From the NCBI RefSeq assembly GCF_017161405.1, contig NZ_CP071051.1:2790001-2854000 (forward strand): 64,000 bases of DNA, read 5' to 3'. Position 1 is the first letter of the stretch. Each line of letters starts with the position of its first letter. The position numbers and the translations under genes are program-made. Positions 46,604 to 55,500 of the stretch are shown here, piece by piece. Under the pieces are notes generated by a model. That model was not told the DNA's origin, made no database searches, and was given only the letters and a program-made list of their open reading frames with translations. The DNA is from Leucobacter sp. CX169. Its GTDB lineage: Bacteria > Actinomycetota > Actinomycetes > Actinomycetales > Microbacteriaceae.

Positions 46604-47350
46604 ATGCACCCGCCGACCGACCGAGTGGAACTGCTCATCAGGGCCGTCCGCCCTACGAACGCCTACGAGGAAACGATGCAGCGCTTGCTGCAGTCGATCC
46701 GCCTCGGGCTGATCGCCCCCGGTGAACGGCTGCCGGCCGAGCGCGAGCTCGCCAGCATGCTAAAGGTCAGCCGGGACACCGTGCGGGACGCGCTCGCGAC
46801 CCTCGTCGAGGCGCACTACGTGGTGTCGCGGCGCGGCCGGACCGGCGGCACGTTCGTCGCCCTGGAGCTGCCGGTGAAGTCCACGCTGCACCCGCAGCGG
46901 GAGGAACTGGGCGAAGCCGACGTCGAGGACAACGCGGTGCTGCGCCGCGTCGTCGAGGTGGGCGCCGCCCGCGAGGCCGCGGGCCGCGAGCTCAGCGCCG
47001 AGGACCGCGCGGCGCTCGCGGGCGCGCTCGCGGCGTGCACGGAGTCGTCGGATGTCGATCACCGCCGGCTCGACTCTCGGCTGCATCTGCTGATCGCCGA
47101 GCTGTCGGGATCGCCGAGCCTCGTCCCGATCGTCGCGAACGCCCGCACCCGGGTCAACGCGCTGCTCGACGAGATCCCGATGCTGCGCCCGAACCTCACC
47201 CACTCCGACGCCCAGCATGCGGCGATCGTCACCGCGATCCTGTCGGGGCAACCCGACGCGGCGGCCGCGGCGATGCTCGAACACATCGAGGGGTCGACCG
47301 CGCTGCTGCGCGGCTTCTTCGCCGCGCGCGGCGGGGCCTCAGCGCCGTAG
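46604..47350 (+). CDS. GntR-family regulator, FadR subfamily (FCD domain)
   Basis: A 248-residue regulator. The winged HTH (residues 20-85) includes GLIAPGERLPAERELASMLK and VSRDTVRDALATLVEAHYVV, followed by an all-helical FCD ligand domain with LRRVVEVGAAREAAGRELSA and HSDAQHAAIVTAILSGQPDA, which carries the metal-binding His/Asp pattern. AAAGGAG lies 5 nt before the ATG and a TACACT box lies about 35 nt upstream. It closes the amine operon and is inferred to repress it, possibly by binding the TGGT/ACCA element at 42161. Confidence 0.9.
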   Translation: MHPPTDRVELLIRAVRPTNAYEETMQRLLQSIRLGLIAPGERLPAERELASMLKVSRDTVRDALATLVEAHYVVSRRGRTGGTFVALELPVKSTLHPQREELGEADVEDNAVLRRVVEVGAAREAAGRELSAEDRAALAGALAACTESSDVDHRRLDSRLHLLIAELSGSPSLVPIVANARTRVNALLDEIPMLRPNLTHSDAQHAAIVTAILSGQPDAAAAAMLEHIEGSTALLRGFFAARGGASAP

Positions 47351-47448
47351 ATCGCGCGGTTTTCAGCACTTCGGGCAGGATCCTGCCAGAGCGCGTGGTC
47401 GCCGCACCCAGGAGCGCGCGCCTCGCCCCTCAGGCCTCATTCCTTCGC

Positions 47449-47507
47449 TCGACCCGTCGCAATCTGCTGCTTCATTCGCCGGGAAGCCGCAGATTGAGAC
47501 GGGTCGA
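47449..47507. repeat. 59-nt inverted-repeat element B between convergent genes
   Basis: Arms of 19 nt: TCGACCCGTCGCAATCTGC (47449-47467) and GCAGATTGAGACGGGTCGA (47489-47507), complementary except one position, with a 21-nt loop containing GCTTC and GAAGC. Stem length, loop length, terminal TCGA and inner CAATCTGC/GCAGATTG are the same as in element A at 9502-9560. The outer stem differs with compensating changes. It lies between the convergent GntR and nucleoside hydrolase genes. Confidence 0.85.
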
Positions 47508-47534
47508 TGAGGTTTGGGGGCGCCCAGGGCCCCG

Positions 47535-48500
47535 CTACTTCTGCAGCACCGTCCCGAGGAAGAGCTCGAGCACCGCGTCAACGTCCACGCCGAGACAGAC
47601 GTCCGCGGTCGGCCACGGCTCGACCGTGCCGTGCACCGATTCCTCGCCACCGAACGAGCGGCGGTCGACGATCGTCTGCCCGCGGCTCAGACCGGGCGCC
47701 AGCTCGACCTGCAGGCGGCGGTGCTCCGTCGTGAAGAGCTCGGGCACGACGAGCGCGCACACGGCGCCGGCGTCGCCGATCAGCGTGTGGGTCACCTTCG
47801 TGCCATCGGCGGGGTCGGTCACCTCGAAGCCGAGCAGCGAGGCGAGCGCCTGCGCGACGGGATCCTGCACCGTGTGCAGCTCGGCCACCGTCTCGTTCGG
47901 CACCTCGACGACATTAAACACGTCGAGCCCGTAGAGCGTGAGCGGGACGCCTGAGTTGAAGACGACGTGCGCGGCCTCGGGGTCGTGCCAGACGTTGAAC
48001 TCGGCCACGGGCGTCGCGTTACCGATAGACGCCGAGCCACCCATGCAGACGATGCGCTCGATGCGGTCCGCCACCTCCGGGTGCATGCGCAACAGCAGCG
48101 CCAGGTTGGTGAGCGGCGCGAGGGCGATGAGGGTGATCTTCTCGGCGCTATCCGCAATCGTGCGGCGCATCAGCTCGACCGCGTGCACCCGCTCGACCGT
48201 GCGCGCCGAGGCGGGCAGGCTGAGGTTGCCGAGGCCGCTCTCGCCGTGCACCCACGAGGCGTCGCGCGCTTGCTCGACCAGCGGCCGGATCGCGCCCGCT
48301 GCGACGGGAATCTCGGGTGCGCCCAGCACATCCAGGATCTGCAGGGTGTTCGACACGACGCGCTCGATCGAGGCGTTGCCCGCGACACACGAGATCGCCT
48401 GCACGTCGAGCGCCGGGTGGCGCACGGCGAACATGAGTGCCATGGCGTCGTCAATGCCGGTGTCGACGTCGAGGATCACGGGGATGGGCGAGGAAGTCAT
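47535..48500 (-). CDS. Ribonucleoside hydrolase, IunH family
   Basis: A 321-residue Ca2+-dependent N-ribohydrolase that splits nucleosides into base and ribose. The metal-binding DVDTGIDDAMALMFAVRHP (residues 11-29) is intact, ITLIALAPLTNLALLLRMHP follows, and the late EFNVWHDPEAAHVVF segment is family-typical. The start is ATG 48500 with a weak GGACTCC upstream. It lies 39 bp after a ribokinase-family gene on the same strand, so released ribose can be phosphorylated. No nucleoside transporter is adjacent. The preferred base (purine or pyrimidine) is not evident. Confidence 0.92.
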   Translation of the reverse strand: MTSSPIPVILDVDTGIDDAMALMFAVRHPALDVQAISCVAGNASIERVVSNTLQILDVLGAPEIPVAAGAIRPLVEQARDASWVHGESGLGNLSLPASARTVERVHAVELMRRTIADSAEKITLIALAPLTNLALLLRMHPEVADRIERIVCMGGSASIGNATPVAEFNVWHDPEAAHVVFNSGVPLTLYGLDVFNVVEVPNETVAELHTVQDPVAQALASLLGFEVTDPADGTKVTHTLIGDAGAVCALVVPELFTTEHRRLQVELAPGLSRGQTIVDRRSFGGEESVHGTVEPWPTADVCLGVDVDAVLELFLGTVLQK

Positions 48501-48539
48501 TGAGGAGTCCGTTTCGTTGGGGCCGAGGTGGCCGAAAGT

Positions 48540-49520
48540 CTAGGAGCGGGCGAGGCGAAGTTCAGCAAGCGCCCCGTACGAGTCGACGGCGCCCGGAGCC
48601 TGCACGGACGCGGACCCGGCGGCAGCCCCCCAGGCCGCGGCGGCGGCGAGCGCGTCGCCCGCCGACAGGCGCGCAGCAAGCGCCCCGACGAACGCGTCCC
48701 CGGCGCCGGTCGTGTCGACAACGCGCTCGGGCTTGGGCGACGGCACGTGTGCGGCTGCCACCCGGCCGTCAGCGCCGTCGCGCCCAACGAACACCGCGCC
48801 GGCGGCGCCGAGCGTGATGACGACGGAGTGGCAGCGATCGACCAGGCGTTCGGCCAACAGCAGCGCCTCGCTGGTGCTGAGCTCATCCCGAGCGTCCTCA
48901 CCGAGCACGGCGAAGGCCTCGCCCTCGTTCACGATGAGCGGGTCGGCCTCGGCCAACACCTCGGCGGTGACCGCGATGGCCGGGGCCAGGTTGAGCACGA
49001 AGCGCGCGCCCTGTTCGCGGCAGAGCGCGGCGAACTCGGCGACCACGGCGGCGGGTAACTCGCCCTGGGCGAGGCCGACGACGGGCACCTGCGCGGATCC
49101 TGCGCCGTCAAACAGTCCCGCAACCGAGTCGCTGCGGACCCAAGCGGGGTCAAGCCGAGCGTTCGCGCCGCTCGCCACGATGATGGTGTTCTCGCCGGCT
49201 CCGTCGACGGCGATGGCCGCGGACCCCGTGAGCACGCCGGTCAACACCGACAGGGCCTCGAGTTCGACGCCGTGCGCCGCGAGGGTGCGCTGCACGAACT
49301 CGCCCGAGGCGTCGTCACCGACGGCGCCGGCGAAGCTGACCCGTGCCCCCGTGAGCGATGCGGCGGCCGCCTGGTTCGCGCCCTTCCCCCCGAGACCCGT
49401 TCGTGCGTCAAGCGCAAGGATGGTCTCGCCGGGCTGCGGGAAGGTGTCCACGTAGGTGACCGCGTCGACGTTGGCAGATCCCAACACGATGACGCGTCCG
49501 ATCTGAGTCCCAGCGGTCAT
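48540..49520 (-). CDS. rbsK: Ribokinase (PfkB family)
   Basis: A 326-residue sugar kinase that makes ribose 5-phosphate from ribose and ATP. VIVLGSANVDAVTYVDTFPQ at the start, LGGKGANQAAAASLTGARVS (PfkB signature 1) and VVDTTGAGDAFVGALAARLS (signature 2, catalytic Asp in GAGD) are intact. ATG 49520 has GGAG 7 nt upstream; the longer frame to 49583 is dropped. It is upstream of and co-oriented with the nucleoside hydrolase, forming a two-gene nucleoside salvage unit. Confidence 0.9.
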   Translation of the reverse strand: MTAGTQIGRVIVLGSANVDAVTYVDTFPQPGETILALDARTGLGGKGANQAAAASLTGARVSFAGAVGDDASGEFVQRTLAAHGVELEALSVLTGVLTGSAAIAVDGAGENTIIVASGANARLDPAWVRSDSVAGLFDGAGSAQVPVVGLAQGELPAAVVAEFAALCREQGARFVLNLAPAIAVTAEVLAEADPLIVNEGEAFAVLGEDARDELSTSEALLLAERLVDRCHSVVITLGAAGAVFVGRDGADGRVAAAHVPSPKPERVVDTTGAGDAFVGALAARLSAGDALAAAAAWGAAAGSASVQAPGAVDSYGALAELRLARS

Positions 49521-49623
49521 AGTGCGCTCCGTTTGTTTCGTTGGGGCGCCGCTTCTGGCGCAGGGTTCGAGTCTACGATCCAACCGGGCTCTCCGCTGCG
49601 CGAGGAACGGCAGGACGGCGGGA

Positions 49624-50286
49624 CTATTGGGGGTCTCCCACCGCCGCCGTCAACGCGAACAACACGTCCGCCACCCGCTCGCCGAGGTCCGCTGCCGTAG
49701 CGCTTGCGGCGCTACCGCCAGTGAGCACCGCTAGCCGCAGCTCGCGCTCGTAGATGCTCGTGAGGAGCGGCAGGGCCTCGTCCGCCGGAATCAGGAACCT
49801 CCGACCGGCAACCGCGACGATCTGCGCCACGACCTCGGCGAGGTCGGCGACGTACGCGGCCTGGTACCGGAGATAGTCGGGCGCCAGCTCGGGGTCACGC
49901 AGGGCGAGCAAGAGAAACTCCTGCTCAATCACGAACCAATCCGTCTCGAGCGACGAGGCGACGAAGAACTCCCTGATAAAGGCCGCGGCCTCCTCCCGGC
50001 CGATCCCGCTCGCTCGGCACGTCAGCTCGTCTCCGAGCAGCGTCATGCGCGCCTCGAGGTCTTCCGTGCGGCGCCGATACTCGCGAGCGAGCAGCGCGAA
50101 GAAGAGCTCCTCCTTTGAGGAAAAGTTGGAATAGAACGCGCCCCGGGAGAACCCGGCGGCGGCGCAGATCGCTTCAACCGAGGCGCCGCCGAGGCCGAGC
50201 TCGACGCAGACCCCGAAGGCAGCGTCCATCAGGCGCTCCTGGGTCTCCAGGCGACGCGCGCTTACGGGCTTCTGGGGCTCACTCAT
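49624..50286 (-). CDS. TetR-family regulator of the MMPL transporter operon
   Basis: A 220-residue TetR protein. The HTH is RLMDAAFGVCVELGLGGASV then EAICAAAGFSRGAFYSNFSS, and the C-terminal domain is a TetR_C_6-like bundle of unknown ligand. A CACAAT box lies 6 nt before the ATG, with no ribosome binding site except a GGAG abutting the ATG, so the mRNA may be leaderless. It is divergent from the MMPL/YhgE operon with an 87-bp spacer that holds two palindromes, one over its own -10 region and one between the genes. It is therefore inferred to repress both itself and the transporter genes. Confidence 0.9.
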   Translation of the reverse strand: MSEPQKPVSARRLETQERLMDAAFGVCVELGLGGASVEAICAAAGFSRGAFYSNFSSKEELFFALLAREYRRRTEDLEARMTLLGDELTCRASGIGREEAAAFIREFFVASSLETDWFVIEQEFLLLALRDPELAPDYLRYQAAYVADLAEVVAQIVAVAGRRFLIPADEALPLLTSIYERELRLAVLTGGSAASATAADLGERVADVLFALTAAVGDPQ

Positions 50287-50295
50287 GCTCCGATT

Positions 50296-50306
50296 GTGTC
50301 AGACAC
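50296..50306. promoter_or_regulatory. Short palindrome over the tetR -10 region
   Basis: GTGTC-A-GACAC is a perfect 11-bp palindrome 10-20 bp before the TetR start and overlaps its putative -10. It may be a second binding site for the same repressor, but it is short. Confidence 0.4.
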
Positions 50307-50322
50307 GGCTGGCTCCAAGGGA

Positions 50323-50348
50323 GTTTGCATACACTCGTGTATCGAAAC
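50323..50348. promoter_or_regulatory. Palindromic TetR operator before the MMPL gene
   Basis: GTTTGCATACAC-TC-GTGTATCGAAAC: two 12-nt arms with only two mismatches, the inner ATACAC/GTGTAT being perfect. It lies 25 bp before the MMPL start, the expected position for the divergent TetR repressor. Confidence 0.75.
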
Positions 50349-50373
50349 CTGAATCGCGCCCCCGAGGAGTCTC

Positions 50374-53256
50374 GTGTCATCTGTGCTGTACTCGCTTGGC
50401 CGCTGGGCCGCCAAGGCGAGATCACTTGTCCTCATCGGCTGGATCGTCATTCTCGCCATCTTCGGCGCGGGCGCGGTGTTCCTCGGACAGGGCGCGAACG
50501 CCCCGATCTCGATCCCCGGCACGGAATCGCAGGCCGCGCTCGATCAGCTCAGCCGCACGTTCCCCGAGGTGAGCGGCGGAAGCGCCCAGGTCATCGTGGT
50601 GAGCCCCGAGGGCACCCGCATCGATTCCTCGCCCTATCCCGACGAGATCGCCCGCACCGCCGACGAGCTGGCGGACCTTGACGGCGTCGCCGCAGTGCAG
50701 TCGCCATTCGGCGGCACCGCGGGCGCGAGCTCCGACAGTGCACTCTCCGAGGACGGCCGCGCCGCGCTCATCTCGATCACCCTCGACGGCACCTCCGTCG
50801 ACGCCCCGCCGGCCACCCTCGAGGGCATCAGCGCGGCCGTCGCGGACCTGCAGGATCGCCTTCCCGAAGGCGCACAGGCGGTCGAGGGCGGCGAGGCCTA
50901 CTCCACCTCGATCCCGGGCATCACTATCACCGAGGCTGTCGGCGTGCTGGTCGCGTTCGTCGTGCTCGTGCTGACCCTGGGCTCGCTGCTCGCGGCCGGC
51001 ATGCCGCTGCTCGCCGCGATCCTGGGCGTCGGGGTGTCGATCGCCGGCCTCTTCTTCGCCACCGCCGTGGTCTCGATCACGTCGATCACCCCGATGCTGG
51101 CGCTCATGCTCGGCCTCGCGGTCGGCATCGACTACACGCTCTTCATCGTCGCGCGCCATCAAGAGCAGATCCGCGACGGCATGCCGATCGAGGAGTCGAT
51201 CGCGCGCGCCACCGCCACCTCGGGCTCCGCTGTGATCTTCGCGGGGCTCACGGTGATCATTGCGCTCGCGGGGCTCGCGGTCGCCGGCATCCCGTTCCTC
51301 ACCGCGCTCGGCCTCGCCGCCGCGGCGGCCGTCGCGATCTCCGTGCTCATCGCGCTCACGCTCACCCCCGCAATCCTCGGCATGGCCGGCATCAAGATCC
51401 TGCCAAAGCGGCAGCGCGCGGCCCTGGCCGCCGGCACGCTTGCGTCCGCGGCCAACGCTCCCGCAGCGGCACCCGTCACGGGCGCACACGGCGCAGGATC
51501 CGGGCCGATCACCGAGCCTTCGAACGCCGCGGCCGGCGTCCCCGCCGCGCCCCGCAAGCCCTTCGCCGACCGCTTCTTCGGCGGCTGGGTCGCCGCGGTC
51601 ACGAAGATTCCGGCGCTCACGATCATCCTCGTGTTGCTCGGCGTCGGCGCCATGGCCGTGCCCGCGCTCGACCTGCGCCTCGCGCTGCCCAACGCCTCGA
51701 GCCTGTCGGAAGACGCCCCCGCGCGCATCAGCTACGAGCTCGTCGGCGAGCACTTCGGCGAGGGCGTGAACGGCCCGCTCCTGCTGACCGGCTCGATCGT
51801 CGCGAGCAACGACCCGCTCGGCCTCATGGAAGACCTCGCCGACGAGGTCCGCCAGGTCCCCGGCGTCGCCGAGGTCCCTCTGTCGACCCCCAACCAGGGC
51901 GCCGACACGGGCATCATCCAGGTGGTCCCCGAGGAAGGCCCGCACGCCGAGAGCACCTCGCAGCTCGTCGATGCGCTGCGCGCCAAGGCGCCCCAGTGGA
52001 GCGAGCAGTACGGCGTCGACCTCGCGGTCACCGGCTTCACCGCCGTCGGCATCGACGTGTCGAAGCTGCTCGGCGAGGCCCTCCTGCCCTTCGGCATCCT
52101 GGTCGTCGGCTTCTCGCTGATCCTGCTCGCCATGGTGTTCCGCTCGGTCTGGGTGCCGATCAAGGCGACCCTCGGCTACCTCCTCTCGGTCGGTGCCGCC
52201 TTCGGCGCCGTCGCCGCGGTCTTCGAGTGGGGCTGGTTCTCCGAGGCCCTGCACGTGGCAAGCCTCGGCCCCGTACTCAGCTTCATGCCGATCATCTTGA
52301 TGGGCGTGCTCTTCGGACTCGCCATGGACTACGAGGTGTTCCTCGTCGCCCGCATCCGCGAAGAGTACGTGCACGGCGCGAGCGCCCGCGACGCGATCCG
52401 GCGCGGCTTCGTCGGATCGGGCAAGGTCGTCACGGCCGCCGCGATCATCATGTTCGCCGTCTTCGCGGCCTTCATCCCCGAGGGCGACGTGAGCATCAAG
52501 CCGATCGCCCTCGGCCTGGCCGTTGGCGTGTTCGTCGACGCCTTCATCGTGCGCATGACGCTCGTGCCCGCGGTGCTCGCGCTGCTCGGCGACCGCGCCT
52601 GGCAGATGCCGCGCTGGCTCGACAAGATTTTGCCGTCGTTCGATGTCGAGGGCGAGGGGCTCAGCCGCGAGCTCGCCCACGCCCACTGGCCCGAGGATCT
52701 GCCCGAGGCACGCATCGCGAGCGAGGGGCTCGAGCTCGTCGCGGCCGACGGCACGCATCGCGTCGCCGATATGCGCGTCGGGCCGGGCGACGCCCTGCTG
52801 CTCTCCCCGCAGGATCCCGCCCACCGCCGCCTGGCCGAGGTGCTGACCGGGCGCGCGCCGATGCTGGTGGGCACCGCCAAGGTTGCCGGCCTCCTCCTGC
52901 CCGAACGGGCGTCGACGCTGCGCCGTCGTGCCGCGCGGACCCAGCTCGCCGGGCTCCGCGAGGCGCTTGCCGACCGGCCCCAACTCCTCGTGCTCGACCT
53001 CGCGCAGCTCGTCCCGACGTCGGAGGCGGCGATCCTGTCCGCCCGCTCGGCGCTCGAGGGTCGCGCGGTCGAGGCCGACCGGGGGGCGGCACCGATGCCC
53101 ACGCTCGTGTTGCTGAGCGACGCGGACACCGCGGCGCGGATCCTGCCCGCTGGCACGCACATCGTGCACGCCGAGACGCGCCCGTTGACCGCACCTGACT
53201 TCGCGGAGAGCTCGCTCCCCGCGGCCACCACTCTCACGGAAGGAGCCGCACGATGA
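50374..53256 (+). CDS. MMPL-family RND transporter with cytosolic ABC-like tail
   Basis: A 960-residue transporter. TM1 (17-37) is followed by a large outer domain, then two bundles (about 180-340 and 560-735) with the proton-relay motif GLAVGIDYTLFIVARHQEQI in the first and GLAMDYEVFLVARIREEYVH in the second, both MMPL hallmarks. The two membrane halves are joined by an Ala/Pro-rich linker near 350-390. Residues 750-960 form a long cytosolic tail. It contains GPGDALLLSPQDPAHRRLAE and PQLLVLDLAQLVPTSEAAIL, resembling eroded Walker A and Walker B surroundings of an ABC ATPase. The start is GTG behind GAGGAG. The stop overlaps the YhgE-like gene by 4 bp. It probably exports a lipid or hydrophobic compound. 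Confidence 0.9.
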   Translation: MSSVLYSLGRWAAKARSLVLIGWIVILAIFGAGAVFLGQGANAPISIPGTESQAALDQLSRTFPEVSGGSAQVIVVSPEGTRIDSSPYPDEIARTADELADLDGVAAVQSPFGGTAGASSDSALSEDGRAALISITLDGTSVDAPPATLEGISAAVADLQDRLPEGAQAVEGGEAYSTSIPGITITEAVGVLVAFVVLVLTLGSLLAAGMPLLAAILGVGVSIAGLFFATAVVSITSITPMLALMLGLAVGIDYTLFIVARHQEQIRDGMPIEESIARATATSGSAVIFAGLTVIIALAGLAVAGIPFLTALGLAAAAAVAISVLIALTLTPAILGMAGIKILPKRQRAALAAGTLASAANAPAAAPVTGAHGAGSGPITEPSNAAAGVPAAPRKPFADRFFGGWVAAVTKIPALTIILVLLGVGAMAVPALDLRLALPNASSLSEDAPARISYELVGEHFGEGVNGPLLLTGSIVASNDPLGLMEDLADEVRQVPGVAEVPLSTPNQGADTGIIQVVPEEGPHAESTSQLVDALRAKAPQWSEQYGVDLAVTGFTAVGIDVSKLLGEALLPFGILVVGFSLILLAMVFRSVWVPIKATLGYLLSVGAAFGAVAAVFEWGWFSEALHVASLGPVLSFMPIILMGVLFGLAMDYEVFLVARIREEYVHGASARDAIRRGFVGSGKVVTAAAIIMFAVFAAFIPEGDVSIKPIALGLAVGVFVDAFIVRMTLVPAVLALLGDRAWQMPRWLDKILPSFDVEGEGLSRELAHAHWPEDLPEARIASEGLELVAADGTHRVADMRVGPGDALLLSPQDPAHRRLAEVLTGRAPMLVGTAKVAGLLLPERASTLRRRAARTQLAGLREALADRPQLLVLDLAQLVPTSEAAILSARSALEGRAVEADRGAAPMPTLVLLSDADTAARILPAGTHIVHAETRPLTAPDFAESSLPAATTLTEGAAR

Positions 53257-55490
53257 GCGGCCTCGCCTCGAACCGCCGGCTCGGATGGAAGGCGGTGCTC
53301 GGCATCCTTCTGGTGCCCCTCACGATCGCCGGCCTGTTCATCTGGGGCCTCTGGAGCCCAACCGAACGCCTGCGTTCTGTCGAGGCCGCCGTCGTGAACC
53401 TCGATGTGCCGGTCGAGATCGACGGGCAGCTGACCCCGCTCGGCCGCGTCTTCGCGGGTGCGCTCGTGGGTGACTCGACCGTGGCTGACGACGAGACGAA
53501 CTTCACCTGGCACCTGACAAACGCGGAGGACGCCGCCGAGGGGCTCGACGAGGGCCGCTACTCGACCGTCGTCACGATCCCCGAGAACTTCTCGGCGGCC
53601 GCCACCTCGGGCGGAGACCCCGACACGGCCGAGCAGGCCACGATCGACATCGCGACGAGTGACCGCGGTCGCCTGATCGACTCGGCGCTCTCCAACGTCG
53701 TCACGAGCACCGCGACGCGCGTGCTCAACGAGCAGCTCGGCACGGCGTTCATTGACCAGGTGTTCGTCGGCATGGGGACGCTCCACACGAGCCTCGGCGA
53801 GGCCGCGGACGGCGCGGACAAGCTCGCGGACGGGTCGCACCAGCTGGCGACCGGCACGAGCGGTATTGCCGACGGTGCCGGAGCGCTCGCTTCGGGTGCA
53901 GGGCAGCTGTCGAGCGGGGCAAACGCTCTCGCCGGCGGCGTGGGCGGCATCGCTTCGGGCATGGGCGAGTACGCCAATGGGGTCACTGCCCTGGCTGGCG
54001 GTGCGGCGCAGGCTGCCGACGGCACGGAGAAGTATGTGGCAGGCGTCGGACAGCTGGTGGACGGGCTGCGTACTGCGCTTGCGCCCATCACCCAGGCGAT
54101 TACCGCCGCAAAGGACGCGATCGACAATCTGCAGATCGACCCCGCGACTGGGCTGCCCGTCGGCATGCCCGACCCGACCGCGCAGACCACCCTGCTGGGT
54201 GCGCAGCTCGCTGAGTTGCAAGGCTCGCTCGGCTCTGCCTCCGGTGGTGGCGCGCAGCTGAACGGCCTGGTCGCCGAGTGCGCGACTTCGGGCGCGAGCG
54301 AAGACTTCTGCGCCCGCCTTGCCGCTGCCACGTCCGCGACGAACAACTCGGTCGCTGCTGCGCAGACGCAGGCCGGCGCTGCCACGGCGACGCAGCAGCA
54401 GCTCGCGGTCGAGATGCAGGTCATCAAACAGACCATCCAGACCTCGGTTGCTGCCGTTTCAGCCGCCCGCCCCCAGCTGGATCAGCTTGAACAGCAGCTC
54501 GGCGGCTTGGACGCCCAGCTGGCGCAGCTCACGGCGGCTGGACCCCAGGTTGCTGCAGGTAGCCGTGGCATCGCGAACGGCGTTGGTGCGCTTGCAGCGA
54601 GTGGGCAAGAGCTTGCTGGCGGCGCGGGGGCACTCGCAACCGGCGCGGGCGAGCTCGCGGCGGGCACCCCGGCATTGGCTGATGGAGCGGCTCAGCTCGC
54701 CGACGGCGCCGCCCAGCTCGCGGAGGGCGCAGAGCAGGCCGCGACCGGCACCGATACCCTCGCGAGCGGGCTGGGCCAGGCGGTCGACGGTGTGCCGAAC
54801 TACACCGAGAGCCAGCGCGACGCGCTCGCCCGGGCGGCGCTCACCCCCGTGGTCGCCACAGGCAGCGGCGACGAGCTATTCAACGCCGCCGGGGTTCCGC
54901 TATTCACCGGCATCGCGCTGTGGGCCGGCGGGCTCGCGAGCTTCCTGATATTGAGCCCCCTCTGGCGCCGCACGCGCGAGGCCGCGCGCGGCCTCGGCGC
55001 CATCACGCTGCGGAGCGCCCTTCCCGGCTTCCTTGCGGGCGCGGCGCAGGGCGCCATCGTCGGCCTCGCCATGCCGATCGCGCTCGGCCTCGACCTGCCG
55101 GCGACGCTCGCGTTCCTCGGCTTCGGCGTGCTGGCCGGCGTGGCCTTCGCGCTCGTGAACCAGGGGCTCGCCGCGCTGCTCGGCGGCTTCGGCCGATTCC
55201 TGTCGTTCGTGACGCTGGTCATCGCGTTCGCGGGCGGCATCGTCTCGACCGCGCCTGCGATGCTCAGAGCCATCGGCGACGCCACCCCCATCGGGGCCGC
55301 GTTCTCGGGCTTCCAAGCGATCGCGTCGGGGGCAGCCGGGGCAGGGGGCGCGGCAGCACTGCTCGTGCTCTGGGGGCTCGTGGGCCTCGCGCTCACCGGC
55401 TTCGCCGCCGCGCGGGCGCGCACGTCAGACCGCACCTCGGCCGCCGAGCCGGCCCCGGTGGTCGCAGCTCGAGCGCTGCAGCACGCGTAG
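53253..55490 (+). CDS. YhgE/Pip-type membrane protein (ABC-2-like)
   Basis: A 745-residue protein with one N-terminal helix (about 11-34), a long outer region and 5-6 C-terminal helices (about 550-735) of ABC-2/DUF3533 type. The outer region has two blocks of Gly/Ala-rich 7-residue repeats (LADGA, LAxGA, GAGxLAxGA), near 180-270 and 430-510, typical of phage infection protein (Pip)/YhgE. They probably form a long periplasmic-side or cell-wall-spanning helical stalk. Between the blocks is a Gln-rich coiled-coil region. The start overlaps the MMPL stop by 4 bp, so both are coupled and probably work as one machine. A strong terminator follows. Confidence 0.88.
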   Translation: MSGLASNRRLGWKAVLGILLVPLTIAGLFIWGLWSPTERLRSVEAAVVNLDVPVEIDGQLTPLGRVFAGALVGDSTVADDETNFTWHLTNAEDAAEGLDEGRYSTVVTIPENFSAAATSGGDPDTAEQATIDIATSDRGRLIDSALSNVVTSTATRVLNEQLGTAFIDQVFVGMGTLHTSLGEAADGADKLADGSHQLATGTSGIADGAGALASGAGQLSSGANALAGGVGGIASGMGEYANGVTALAGGAAQAADGTEKYVAGVGQLVDGLRTALAPITQAITAAKDAIDNLQIDPATGLPVGMPDPTAQTTLLGAQLAELQGSLGSASGGGAQLNGLVAECATSGASEDFCARLAAATSATNNSVAAAQTQAGAATATQQQLAVEMQVIKQTIQTSVAAVSAARPQLDQLEQQLGGLDAQLAQLTAAGPQVAAGSRGIANGVGALAASGQELAGGAGALATGAGELAAGTPALADGAAQLADGAAQLAEGAEQAATGTDTLASGLGQAVDGVPNYTESQRDALARAALTPVVATGSGDELFNAAGVPLFTGIALWAGGLASFLILSPLWRRTREAARGLGAITLRSALPGFLAGAAQGAIVGLAMPIALGLDLPATLAFLGFGVLAGVAFALVNQGLAALLGGFGRFLSFVTLVIAFAGGIVSTAPAMLRAIGDATPIGAAFSGFQAIASGAAGAGGAAALLVLWGLVGLALTGFAAARARTSDRTSAAEPAPVVAARALQHA

Positions 55491-55500
55491 TACCGAGCGC

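Noticed and set aside
50422-53169. A 915-codon open frame on the minus strand
   Set aside because: It is antisense to the MMPL gene and its composition (Arg/Asp/His/Glu-rich) is that of a reverse-strand shadow.
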